DNA of 64,000 bases from a virus: positions 17,380 through 81,379 of the IMG/VR virus record IMGVR_UViG_3300032213_001850; one strand, 5' to 3'. Of this stretch, positions 55,496 through 63,909 are shown piece by piece (position 1 is the first letter of the stretch; each line of letters starts with the position of its first letter). Position numbers and translations under genes: made by a program. The notes beneath the pieces were generated by a model. That model was not told the DNA's origin, did no database searches, and was given only the letters and a program-made list of their open reading frames with translations.

Positions 55496-56143
55496 ATGAA
55501 AAAATTCTTAAATTTAAAAAACATTGCAATTGCAGTATTAGTAGTAATCGTATTATTAGAGTATTTTAACCCAGGTGGAAAGATGCCAGGTAGAACTGTT
55601 AGAATTGATGGTAAAAAATACGAAGTTATTAAACATGACATAGATACATTTGAAGTTGTTAAAACGAAAGTAGTAACTAAAAAAGGTTCGGACATCTATC
55701 ATGAAACAATTGTAGAAAAAGAAGTAGTAATCCCTGCAATAGTGGATACTCAAGCTTTATTAAAAGATTACTATTCAAAAGTATTATACAAAGATGTATT
55801 AGTATTACCTGATTCATTAGGAACAGTTTCAGTAACGGATACAATTTCACAAAACAAAATTATGGGTAGAACTTTCGATGCTAAAGTAAAAGAAAGAACT
55901 ATTAAAGAAACTCTTATTGTTAAAGAATTGCCTAAAACACAAGTGTATTATGGTTTTACTGGTGGATTTAACAAAGCTGATGTAGTTTCAAATATTGGTG
56001 GTGGGTTGTTGATAAAAACTAAAAAAGATAAAATCTACCAAGTTGGTGTGGGTGTTGCAAATAGAGTAACAGACGGAACTAACGGAACATTATCACCATA
56101 TGTTGGTGCAGGTGTATATTGGAAGATTAAATTCAAAAAATAA
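55496..56143 (+). CDS. Membrane-anchored protein of unknown function
   Basis: It has 215 residues. Residues about 9-24 form a hydrophobic segment (IAIAVLVVIVLLEYF) after a KK-type N-terminus, so it is probably anchored in the inner membrane. The C-terminal half has alternating strands with Gly-aromatic patterns (YYGFTGGFNKA, YVGAGVYWKIKFKK), as in outer-membrane barrel-like or periplasmic beta proteins. A spanin-like or superinfection-related role is possible but unproven. Confidence 0.55.
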   Translation: MKKFLNLKNIAIAVLVVIVLLEYFNPGGKMPGRTVRIDGKKYEVIKHDIDTFEVVKTKVVTKKGSDIYHETIVEKEVVIPAIVDTQALLKDYYSKVLYKDVLVLPDSLGTVSVTDTISQNKIMGRTFDAKVKERTIKETLIVKELPKTQVYYGFTGGFNKADVVSNIGGGLLIKTKKDKIYQVGVGVANRVTDGTNGTLSPYVGAGVYWKIKFKK

Positions 56144-57753
56144 TGGGAGTTCAGGGGCAACCTAAGAAAACATTAAAAGAGATAATTGCTGAAGAATATC
56201 GCAAGTGTGCGTTAGACCCAATTTACTTTATGAAAAAGTATTGTGTCATTCAGCATCCGGTGAGAGGAAAAATACCCTTTCACCTTTATCCTTTCCAGGA
56301 AGATTGTTTAACAGACTTTAAAGATAATCGTTTTAACATTATTCTTAAATCTCGTCAGTTGGGTCTATCGACTTTATCTGCAGGATTTATTTTATGGAAG
56401 ATGTTATTCAACCAAGATTTCAATGCGTTGGTAATTGCAACGAAAGTCACTGTAGCAAAGAATCTGGTAGAGAAGGTAAGAGTTATGCACGATTTACTTC
56501 CTGTTTGGTTGAGAGATGGTGGTAGTTCATCGGTAGAAGATAACAAACTATCACTTAAATTAAAAAATGGTTCACAAGTAAAAGCAATCGCAAGTTCTCC
56601 AGACGCAGGCCGTTCGGAAGCCTTATCATTGTTAGTTGTGGATGAAGCTGCATTCATTAGAGATATTGATGAGATTTGGTTATCTGCACAATCTACATTA
56701 TCAACGGGTGGTTCTGCAATTGTATTATCTACTCCAAATGGCGTTGGTAACTGGTTCCATAAAATGTGGGTAGAAGGAGAAAGTGGTGCAAACGGATTTA
56801 ATTGTATTAACCTACATTGGACAAAACATCCAGAAAGAAATCAAGCATGGAGAGATGAACAAACTCGTATTTTGGGAATTAAAGGAGCAGCACAAGAATG
56901 TGATTGTGACTTTGTTGGTTCTGGTGATACGGTATTTGAACCGGCATTATTGACATGGTATAAAGATACATATGTGATGGACCCGGTTGAAAAAAGAGGA
57001 TTTGATAGTAATTTGTGGGTTTGGGAACATCCTAATTATAATAGAGCATATATGATATCCGCCGATGTCGCTAGAGGTGACGGAGCCGATTATTCTACTG
57101 CACAAGTTATAGACATAGAAGATTCATCACAGGTTGCAGAATATAGAGGTAAAATAGACACAAAAGATTTCGGAAACTTTTTAACATCATTGGCAACCGA
57201 ATATAATAACGCACTATTAGTTGTGGAGAACTCAAATGTGGGTTGGGCTTGTATTCAACAAATTATCAATAGAGGATATCAAAACTTATTTTATATGAGT
57301 AATGATTTAAAGTATATTGATACCGAAAGACAAATGTCAAACAAATATTATAGAGACGAAAGACAAATGGTTGCGGGATTTTCAACAACAACCAAAACTC
57401 GTCCTCTTATCATATCAGCATTGGACACATATATGAATGACAAAGATATTCTAATTCGTTCAAGTAGATTGATAGATGAAATGTTTACATTCATTTGGCA
57501 GAGTGGTAGGGCAGAAGCAATGAAAGGTTATAATGATGACCTTATTATGGCATTAGGTATTGGACTTTGGGTTCGTAATACTGCACTTCGTTTAAAACAA
57601 GAGGGAATTGATTTGACAAAAAATATGTTAAATGCAACATCAATTAATCCAAATCAGGGAGTTTATTCTTCAAATTGGCAAAATCATAAAAATCCATATG
57701 AAATGGAGCTGGGAAAAGGTGAAGTAGAAAACCTAACTTGGTTGCTAAAGTAA
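56143..57753 (+). CDS. Terminase large subunit (gp17-like)
   Basis: The 536-residue product pumps DNA into the prohead and cuts the concatemer. The ATPase has a deviant Walker A, LKSRQLGLST (Lys69 at its start rather than a GKT), and a Walker B LLVVDEAAFI with the catalytic Glu. Motif C follows as IVLSTPNGVGNWF. The RNase H-like nuclease domain has YMISADVARGDGADYS. The position before the portal matches T4-like order. Confidence 0.92.
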   Translation: MGVQGQPKKTLKEIIAEEYRKCALDPIYFMKKYCVIQHPVRGKIPFHLYPFQEDCLTDFKDNRFNIILKSRQLGLSTLSAGFILWKMLFNQDFNALVIATKVTVAKNLVEKVRVMHDLLPVWLRDGGSSSVEDNKLSLKLKNGSQVKAIASSPDAGRSEALSLLVVDEAAFIRDIDEIWLSAQSTLSTGGSAIVLSTPNGVGNWFHKMWVEGESGANGFNCINLHWTKHPERNQAWRDEQTRILGIKGAAQECDCDFVGSGDTVFEPALLTWYKDTYVMDPVEKRGFDSNLWVWEHPNYNRAYMISADVARGDGADYSTAQVIDIEDSSQVAEYRGKIDTKDFGNFLTSLATEYNNALLVVENSNVGWACIQQIINRGYQNLFYMSNDLKYIDTERQMSNKYYRDERQMVAGFSTTTKTRPLIISALDTYMNDKDILIRSSRLIDEMFTFIWQSGRAEAMKGYNDDLIMALGIGLWVRNTALRLKQEGIDLTKNMLNATSINPNQGVYSSNWQNHKNPYEMELGKGEVENLTWLLK

Positions 57754-57767
57754 TTTTTATATATTTA
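57737..57767 (+). promoter_or_regulatory. Promoter-like CTTG-N19-TATATTTA
   Basis: TATATTTATATG (57760-57771) follows the terminase, with CTTG at 57737-57740, 19 bases upstream: one mismatch to the -33 TTTG. It is 20 bases before the ATG at 57788. Confidence 0.45.
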
Positions 57768-57787
57768 TATGTTGAAACTATTATAAT

Positions 57788-58351
57788 ATGAAACTAATTA
57801 ATTTAATTCCAAGTAATTTTACAGACATCAAAATTCTTACAAAAGAAGAATTTATGCAAGAAATGGAAAACCCGTGTTGGAAAGGATATGAAATGGTAGG
57901 TACTAAGAAAAAAAATGGTAGAGAAGTGCCTAATTGTGTTCCTAAAAATGAAAATATAGAAGAAGATATCAATAGTGATGACGATATTAATTATGGTAAA
58001 GTAGAACCTGAAGAATATGATGTAGATAATTATGATGATTTCAAAGACTTTATATCATACATAAAAGAATACAATAAAGAATTATCAGAAGCAACTTGCC
58101 CATGCATGACCGAAGGTGAATATCAAGGTAGAGATGTTCCGTTGGGCAAACCAATGAGAGGTGATGTAAAGAAATTTAAAGTATATGTAAAAAATCCTGC
58201 AGGCAATGTTGTTAAGGTAAACTTTGGTGACCCGAATATGAGAATTAAAAAATCAAATCCTGCAAGAAGAAAATCCTTTAGAGCAAGACATAATTGTGCA
58301 AACCCAGGACCAAGAACAAAAGCAAGATATTGGAGTTGTAGAAAGTGGTAA
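57788..58351 (+). CDS. Conserved head-region protein with basic Cys-containing tail
   Basis: It has 187 residues: an acidic centre (EEDINSDDDINYG...) followed by a very basic C-terminus with Asp-Pro-Asn-Met-Arg and NPARRKSFRARHNC, ending in a Trp-Ser-Cys motif. The C-terminal block is recurrent in marine T4-like phages next to the portal gene. Its role is unknown; it may be a DNA- or capsid-binding assembly protein. Confidence 0.6.
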   Translation: MKLINLIPSNFTDIKILTKEEFMQEMENPCWKGYEMVGTKKKNGREVPNCVPKNENIEEDINSDDDINYGKVEPEEYDVDNYDDFKDFISYIKEYNKELSEATCPCMTEGEYQGRDVPLGKPMRGDVKKFKVYVKNPAGNVVKVNFGDPNMRIKKSNPARRKSFRARHNCANPGPRTKARYWSCRKW

Positions 58352-58352
58352 A

Positions 58353-58384
58353 TTTGGAAAAGTGGAAAATTTTTCATATATTTA
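58353..58384 (+). promoter_or_regulatory. Bacteroidota-type promoter TTTG-N20-TATATTTA for the portal gene
   Basis: TTTG at 58353-58356 is exactly 20 bases from TATATTTA at 58377-58384; the ATG is at 58406. One of three exact TTTG-N20-TATATTTA sites found in the window. Confidence 0.65.
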
Positions 58385-58405
58385 GAAAAATAGAATTATA
58401 TAAAA

Positions 58406-60151
58406 ATGGCAGATAAATCAATATTTAGTAGGTTACAAAAATTATTTTCAACAAATACTATTGTCAGAAAAACGGCAAAAGGAATCAAAGTCGTAGATAC
58501 CGATGAGTATCAAAATATGACTACGAACCTAGTTGACCGTTTTATGAAACTAAAAGTTACAAATTATGGAACTGGACAAGTAGAATCTTCATTAGCATAT
58601 CAACAAGTTAGAATTGACCTATTTAGAGATTACGACTCAATGGATACAGACCCAATTTTATCATCGGCATTAAATGTGTATGCAGACGAATGTACTGCTA
58701 GAAATGAAATGGGTAGTGTATTAAAAATACATCACGAAGACGACCAAATCAAACAAGTATTAGAAAATTTATTTTACGATACACTTAATGTTGAATTTAA
58801 CTTATGGCCATGGGTTAGAAATTTAGTAAAATATGGTGATTTTTACTTACAATTAGAAATGGCAGATGAATTAGGTATTGTGAATACAAACCCATTATCT
58901 ACTTACGAAATGAGTAGAGTTGAAGGATTTGACCCACAAAACCCACAAAGAGTTAAATTTGTATATGCACCATATCAAAATCCAAATAGTGGATATTCTC
59001 AAAATAATAAAAAAGAATACGAAAACTATGAAATTGCACACTTTAGATTAAATGGTGATGCAAACTTCTTACCATATGGAAAATCTATGTTAGAAGGTGG
59101 TAGAAGAGTTTGGAAACAATTAATGTTGATGGAAGATGCAATGTTAATTCATAGAGTAATGAGAGCTCCTGAAAAGAGAATCTTTAAAGTGGATGTTGGT
59201 AATATCCCACCAAACGAAGTGGATAACTACATGCAGAAGATTATCAACTCATCTAAAAAAGTTCCCTTCGTTGATGAAAGAACTGGTGAGTATAACTTAA
59301 AATACAATATGCAAAACTTAATTGAAGATTATTATATGCCAGTTCGTGGTAGTGATAATGGAACTTCAATTGATACTTTAAAAGGTTTGGAATATAATAT
59401 GATTGATGATATCAACTATTTAAAAAATAAGTTGATGGCTGCTTTACAAATTCCAAAAGCATATTTAGGATATGAAGAAGATACAAATGGTAAAGCAACT
59501 CTTGCAGCAATGGATGTTAGATTTGCAAAAACAATTGAAAGAATACAAAGAGTTATCATTTCGGAATTAACTAAAATTGCAATCGTTCACTTATATGCAC
59601 AAGGAATTGAAGATGATAGATTAACTAGTTTCACATTAGAATTAACTATTCCATCTAAAATATATGAACAAGAAAAGGTTGAATTATATACATCAAAAAT
59701 AGCATTGATTCAACAAATGCAACAAACCAAAATGGTTTCAAAAGAATGGATGTATAAGGCTATATTAAATATGGCTAAAGATGAACAAGATGAAATGACA
59801 ATGCAAGTATTAGATGATACAAAACAATCATTCCGTTTAACTTCTATTGAAACACAGGGTATGGACCCGGCTAAACCAACCGGAACCGAAGGTACGACAA
59901 ATGTTGAAGAAGAAATAGATAATATCAATTCCGAATTGTCAAATGAAGATGAAGGTGGAAGACCAAAAGACCTTACAAGATATGGTAAAGATGACCACCC
60001 ACAAGGTAGAGACCCGTTGGGTGTTAAAACACTTAAAGCAAAAGAAGGTTCTGTAAAATATAAACCTAGAGAATCATATACTGAAATATTTAAAGATATG
60101 AAAGGTAATAAAAAAAAGATTTTAACAGAGAATTTAACAAAAAAGCAATAA
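58406..60151 (+). CDS. Portal protein (gp20-like)
   Basis: It has 581 residues; T4 gp20 has 524. N-terminal RIDLFRDYDSMDTDPILSSALNVYADECT, central YEIAHFRLNGDAN and LEGGRRVWKQLMLMEDAMLIHRV, and then PEKRIFKVDVGNIP and KAYLGYEEDTNGKATL are typical of portals of T4-like phages. The dodecamer forms the DNA channel and docks the terminase. The C-terminal 100 residues are acidic and disordered-looking. Its promoter is described separately. Confidence 0.88.
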   Translation: MADKSIFSRLQKLFSTNTIVRKTAKGIKVVDTDEYQNMTTNLVDRFMKLKVTNYGTGQVESSLAYQQVRIDLFRDYDSMDTDPILSSALNVYADECTARNEMGSVLKIHHEDDQIKQVLENLFYDTLNVEFNLWPWVRNLVKYGDFYLQLEMADELGIVNTNPLSTYEMSRVEGFDPQNPQRVKFVYAPYQNPNSGYSQNNKKEYENYEIAHFRLNGDANFLPYGKSMLEGGRRVWKQLMLMEDAMLIHRVMRAPEKRIFKVDVGNIPPNEVDNYMQKIINSSKKVPFVDERTGEYNLKYNMQNLIEDYYMPVRGSDNGTSIDTLKGLEYNMIDDINYLKNKLMAALQIPKAYLGYEEDTNGKATLAAMDVRFAKTIERIQRVIISELTKIAIVHLYAQGIEDDRLTSFTLELTIPSKIYEQEKVELYTSKIALIQQMQQTKMVSKEWMYKAILNMAKDEQDEMTMQVLDDTKQSFRLTSIETQGMDPAKPTGTEGTTNVEEEIDNINSELSNEDEGGRPKDLTRYGKDDHPQGRDPLGVKTLKAKEGSVKYKPRESYTEIFKDMKGNKKKILTENLTKKQ

Positions 60152-60164
60152 ACTAATATAAAAA

Positions 60165-60172
60165 CATATTTA
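60165..60172 (+). promoter_or_regulatory. ATATTTA box before the 60196 gene
   Basis: CATATTTATAT in the 44-base gap is 23 bases before the ATG at 60196. There is no TTTG at -33 spacing. Confidence 0.4.
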
Positions 60173-60195
60173 TATCTGATAAATAATATCAATTG

Positions 60196-61068
60196 ATGAA
60201 AAAAATAAAGCATTCAAAGTTTAAAAATACCGGATTTATATTCGAATTATTAGTAAGACAAATTACGTCCGAAATAATGTCTAATAACAAATCTGTTGCA
60301 GAAAAAATTTTAAAAGAACATTTTAATTCAAAAAAAGAATTATCTAAAGAATTGAAATTATATCAATATCTTGTTAATGAAAAATATAATTCAGAATCTA
60401 AAGCTGAACAATTCATCAACACAATATTAGAAGCTCGTAAAAGATTAGATGAAACTAAACTTACAAGAGAGAAATACAATCTTATTAAAGAAATTAAAGA
60501 AACTTATAATTTAGATGAATTTATAAAATCATCTATTTCAAATTATAAAACTCTTGCATCTATTTACAAAATATTTGAAACCGTTACATCTGAAGAACAA
60601 TTTGACCCAACTGATATCGTTTCATCTCGTTTTACAATTGCAGAAAATATAATCAACTCATCTATTGAAAATAAAGATGTAAAAATTAAAGATGCAGTTT
60701 TAGAAGAATATAGAAAACAAGATGAAGATTTAAGAGCAGTATCTTATAAATTATTAGTAGAATCATTTAATAACAAATATAAAAATCTTACAAACGACCA
60801 AAAAGGATTATTAAGAGAATATATTAATAATATTAATAATACTGGTAAGTTAAATGAATATGTTGGAAATGAAGTAACTAATTTGGTTACTGCATTGAAA
60901 GAAGTAGGTTCTAAAATATCTGACAAAGTTACAAAAATTAAATTAGCAGAAACAATTTCAAATGTTAAAAAAATTAAATCGGTTAAGAAAATAAGAGAAC
61001 AACACCTATCAGCAATGATGATGACATATGAATTATTAAATGAATTAAAGGAATCTTTAAAAAAATAA
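60196..61068 (+). CDS. Helical protein of unknown function next to the portal
   Basis: The chosen start is ATG 60196 (290 residues); an in-frame TTG is 3 bases earlier. The protein is almost wholly helical and Lys/Glu/Asn-rich, without Cys or enzymatic motifs. It follows the portal where T4 has prohead core genes (67/68), so it could be an internal head or scaffold-type protein. Confidence 0.55.
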   Translation: MKKIKHSKFKNTGFIFELLVRQITSEIMSNNKSVAEKILKEHFNSKKELSKELKLYQYLVNEKYNSESKAEQFINTILEARKRLDETKLTREKYNLIKEIKETYNLDEFIKSSISNYKTLASIYKIFETVTSEEQFDPTDIVSSRFTIAENIINSSIENKDVKIKDAVLEEYRKQDEDLRAVSYKLLVESFNNKYKNLTNDQKGLLREYINNINNTGKLNEYVGNEVTNLVTALKEVGSKISDKVTKIKLAETISNVKKIKSVKKIREQHLSAMMMTYELLNELKESLKK

Positions 61069-61071
61069 AAA

Positions 61072-61383
61072 ATGACAAATTATAGAATATTTAACGCAAA
61101 AGAAATCACAACAGGACAATCTGGTTCGTTGGATAGAGCGTGGGGTATAATGGTTAATACATCAATATGTACTGGTACTTTATATTTGGAAGGATTTACA
61201 GGTACATCCCATACTACTATGAGTTTGGCATATTTACCAAAAAATACACCAATACCAATATATCCTGCAAATTTACTAATATATAGTGCATCTGCTGCAC
61301 AACAATCATCTGGTTCAGCTGGTGTTGCAACAACAATGTATAGTGTTCAAGTAACATCTGGTTCAGTATATTTATTAGCTTAA
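61072..61383 (+). CDS. Small beta-rich structural protein
   Basis: It has 103 residues, rich in Ser, Thr, Ala and Gly with alternating hydrophobic strands (GTLYLEGFTG, TMYSVQVTSGSVYLL). Length and composition suit a capsid decoration or head-tail protein. It lies three bases after the preceding gene. No assigned family. Confidence 0.5.
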   Translation: MTNYRIFNAKEITTGQSGSLDRAWGIMVNTSICTGTLYLEGFTGTSHTTMSLAYLPKNTPIPIYPANLLIYSASAAQQSSGSAGVATTMYSVQVTSGSVYLLA

Positions 61384-61393
61384 TATTATCAAA

Positions 61394-61978
61394 ATGCCAG
61401 CAGTATCAAAAGCACAACAGAGATTTATGGGTATGGTTCACGCCGCTCAAAAGGGTGATATGGAAAATCCATCTCCGGAAGTTGAAAAAGCAGCAGACTC
61501 AATGTCTGATAAAGATGCTAAAGATTTTGCATCAACTAAACATAAAGGATTACCAAATAAAGTAAAAAGTGAATCAATCAATAAACTTAAAGAAATAATC
61601 AAAGGAATGGTTGATGAGATGAATGTTACGGGTAATGTACAAGGATATGATACTCCAAAAGCATTTGCTAAACCTGGAAATGAAAAAAAGAAAGGTAAAA
61701 AACAAGCAGACCTTACTGGATATAGTGTAGTAAACGAAAATAGATGGTTAGCATTAAAACAAGACGAATCAACTGCACAATCTAAAATTGGTAGAGGTAT
61801 ATCTAATATCAATAAACAATTAAGAGAAATGGAAAGATTTCTTAATTGGTATGGTAAGATTAAGAATGAAAGTGGTGTTAGTAACAAATCTTATTGGAAA
61901 AGGACAAATAGTCATATTTATAGTATACAAGAGAGATTATTAAAATTAGACCAAAAAATCAGACAAATATCAGAATAA
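61394..61978 (+). CDS. DUF3008-like protein
   Basis: It has 194 residues. The N-terminal 57 residues (PAVSKAQQRFMGMVHAAQKG, then MSDKDAKDFASTKHKGLP) fit the DUF3008 pattern, found as a short protein in phages and bacteria. The remainder adds a helical tail with SINKLKEIIKGMVDEMN and a basic end. It sits between portal and prohead protease, so it is probably an internal head protein or a protease substrate. Confidence 0.65.
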   Translation: MPAVSKAQQRFMGMVHAAQKGDMENPSPEVEKAADSMSDKDAKDFASTKHKGLPNKVKSESINKLKEIIKGMVDEMNVTGNVQGYDTPKAFAKPGNEKKKGKKQADLTGYSVVNENRWLALKQDESTAQSKIGRGISNINKQLREMERFLNWYGKIKNESGVSNKSYWKRTNSHIYSIQERLLKLDQKIRQISE

Positions 61979-62271
61979 TGAAATTAGAACAATTAAAACA
62001 AATTGTAAGAGAAGTAATAGATGAATCTCATGATGATTATGAGAAATTTTTCAAACACATGCTTACTAAAACTGGCCATTCATTGAAAAACATGTCACCA
62101 ACGGCTAAAAGTAAATTTTTTATTGCAATCGATAAAGCATATAAAGCTAAGAACGAAGGTAAATTGAGAGGATATAACGAAGACTTACCTGGAAATCAAG
62201 ATGTATTGGATGTAGATAAAGATGGTGAAATCGAAGCTTCTGATTTGGCAAAATTGAGAAACAAGAAATAA
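61978..62271 (+). CDS. Small protein with EF-hand/dockerin-like calcium motif
   Basis: The 97-residue product starts KLEQLKQIVREVIDES and ends with DVDKDGEIEASD (Asp78, 80, 82, Glu84, Asp89), a match to the EF-hand DxDxDGxIxxxD loop. The N-terminal helix is like that in neighbouring proteins. It overlaps by a base with both neighbours. A calcium-dependent role in head maturation is possible but unproven. Confidence 0.6.
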   Translation: MKLEQLKQIVREVIDESHDDYEKFFKHMLTKTGHSLKNMSPTAKSKFFIAIDKAYKAKNEGKLRGYNEDLPGNQDVLDVDKDGEIEASDLAKLRNKK

Positions 62272-62861
62272 TGAGTAAAGGATTATTGATAGAAACACAT
62301 TTGTTTGAAGCAAAACTTCAAAAAGAAGAAAATGGAACTTATTTGGTTAAGGGAATTCTTCAACGTGCAGGTGCTCCAAATCAAAATCACAGAAGATATC
62401 CTAAAGAGATATTAGAAAGGGAGTGTAAAAAATACAATCAACTTATTCAAGAAAGAAGAGCATTGGGTGAATTAGACCATCCTGAGTCTCCAGTTATCAA
62501 CCTAAAAAATGTATCACATAATATTAGAGAAATTTGGTGGGAAGGTGATGATGTTTGTGGTGTGGTAGAAATTCTTTCAACTCCATCTGGTAATATCTTA
62601 AAAGAATTATTGAAGAATAATATTCGTTTGGGTATTTCATCAAGAGGATTGGGTTCGGTAAAAAATATGAATGATGGGACTGTAATGGTTCAGGAAGACT
62701 TTGAATTAGTAGGATGGGACTTTGTATCAAATCCATCAACACATGGTGCATTTATGGCTCCTATGAACGAATCTAAACAATGGGCACAACAAGCTGAAGA
62801 ATGTGGTAAATGGTGTAAGTCACAAGATTTAATGAGAGAAATTATAATAGAATTAAACTAA
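62271..62861 (+). CDS. Prohead core protease (gp21, S80 family)
   Basis: It has 196 residues. The catalytic His lies in GELDHPESP (His70) and the Ser in RLGISSRGLGS (Ser123/124), as in the S80 prohead proteases; SNPSTHGAFMAP is a typical C-terminal segment. It cleaves scaffold and head proteins during maturation. It is encoded between small head proteins and the 62866 gene. The capsid protein expected after it is not in the window. Confidence 0.88.
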   Translation: MSKGLLIETHLFEAKLQKEENGTYLVKGILQRAGAPNQNHRRYPKEILERECKKYNQLIQERRALGELDHPESPVINLKNVSHNIREIWWEGDDVCGVVEILSTPSGNILKELLKNNIRLGISSRGLGSVKNMNDGTVMVQEDFELVGWDFVSNPSTHGAFMAPMNESKQWAQQAEECGKWCKSQDLMREIIIELN

Positions 62862-62865
62862 TAAG

Positions 62866-63291
62866 ATGATAAAGTTAAAAGATTTAATGAAAGAAAATGA
62901 GGAATTTCAAAAATTGCCTTCAAATTTAAAGAAGCATTTTTTGGAAATCATTTCAACATATGGTCAACATAGAGAAGGAATAAGTAGAAAATCGGACATT
63001 AGACAAGTTGCAGAAACATTGGGTGCAATTGCAGATGCTGCACAAGAATACACTTTAAGAGAAGGTGATGATTGGTTTGATAGAGTGACTATTAAAAGAA
63101 ATATGGGTGAGTTGAAAAAACTACAAAGTTCGTTTGAAAAAGAAGCATTAGAAGCTTCTGCACAACAACAAAGATTGGAAGCTCTTTACGAAGATATGGG
63201 ACATGTATTAGGTAGATATTTTGAAATAGCAGATATTACTGAAGATGTTATGAAAAAAAGATTGGGTATCAGAGAAAATAAAAATAAATAA
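62866..63291 (+). CDS. Helical protein downstream of the prohead protease
   Basis: It has 141 residues, mostly helix (IKLKDLMKENEEFQKL start; AETLGAIADAAQEYTLREGDDWF in the middle). It is in the position of the T4 scaffold gene 22 but much shorter. The N-terminal LKDLMKEN recalls the N-terminal helices of neighbouring head proteins. Function unknown; possibly a core or scaffold-related protein. Confidence 0.55.
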   Translation: MIKLKDLMKENEEFQKLPSNLKKHFLEIISTYGQHREGISRKSDIRQVAETLGAIADAAQEYTLREGDDWFDRVTIKRNMGELKKLQSSFEKEALEASAQQQRLEALYEDMGHVLGRYFEIADITEDVMKKRLGIRENKNK

Positions 63292-63663
63292 ATGGAACAA
63301 TTGGCATCATTATTATTACATAGTAGAACACAGGCACATGCATTCCATTGGGGACAAAAAGGTGTTGGGTCATTATCCGCACACTTAGCATTGGGAACTT
63401 ATTATGAAACAATTGGTGGATTAATTGATGGATTAGTTGAAGCATATCAAGGACAATATGGTTTAATTAAAATACAAGGAATTGGAACTATTGATACTAA
63501 TAATGACATCAAAAATGTTATTGCATATTTTGAAAAATTATGTAAATTAGTTGATAAGTTAAGAAAAGACGAAAAATTACAAATGAGTTGGTTACAAAAC
63601 GATATAGATACGGTTGTAACTTTATTATACTCTACAAAATATAAATTGGTTAATTTACAATAA
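63292..63663 (+). CDS. Dps/ferritin-like phage protein (DUF5856-like)
   Basis: It has 123 residues. SRTQAHAFHWGQKGVGSLSAH, then YYETIGGLIDGLVEAYQG, follow the Dps ferroxidase pattern (HW...G..., H-x6-YxE, D...E), with His, Glu, Asp and Glu in the expected spacing. Related phage proteins are labelled DUF5856. Iron binding or DNA protection is possible. It starts immediately after the previous gene and precedes bS21. Confidence 0.55.
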   Translation: MEQLASLLLHSRTQAHAFHWGQKGVGSLSAHLALGTYYETIGGLIDGLVEAYQGQYGLIKIQGIGTIDTNNDIKNVIAYFEKLCKLVDKLRKDEKLQMSWLQNDIDTVVTLLYSTKYKLVNLQ

Positions 63664-63665
63664 GG

Positions 63666-63842
63666 ATGTTAATAGTTAGTGTTAAGGGTGGAAATATAGA
63701 GTGGGCATTAAAGGATTATAAAAGAAAGGTTCAGTCCACAAAACAAATAGAAGAACTTAGAGATAGAAAGAATTTTACTAAACCCTCTAAGAGAAAAAGG
63801 TTACAAAGAGAAGAAACTATAAGAAAAAACAAATTATTTTAG
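63666..63842 (+). CDS. rpsU: Ribosomal protein bS21 homologue
   Basis: It has 58 residues: an N-terminal strand LIVSVKGGNIEWALKDYKRK, then QIEELRDRKNFTKPSKRKR and a basic helix, the order of bacterial bS21 (core, E-L-R-x-R, F-x-KPS, basic tail). bS21 binds near the 3' end of 16S rRNA on the 30S subunit and helps initiation. Phage-encoded bS21 is known in marine and Bacteroidota phages. The ATG lies 2 bases after the previous stop. The last codon joins a tandem repeat. Confidence 0.85.
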   Translation: MLIVSVKGGNIEWALKDYKRKVQSTKQIEELRDRKNFTKPSKRKRLQREETIRKNKLF

Positions 63843-63843
63843 T

Positions 63844-63863
63844 AGTTTTCTTTAGTTTTCTAA
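63844..63863. promoter_or_regulatory. Second tandem AGTTTTCTTT/AGTTTTCTAA site
   Basis: Two 10-bp units in direct tandem, directly after the bS21 stop. They match the first two units at 26279-26298; over 20 bases (TAGTTTTCTTTAGTTTTCTA) the sites are identical. A CATATTTATTA box follows 10 bases later at 63872, as the 26.3 kb site is followed by a TATTTATTA. Possibly bound by the RHH protein. Confidence 0.5.
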
Positions 63864-63909
63864 AAAATTTACATATTTATTATCAAATATCTTATTTTTT
63901 ATTATAAGA

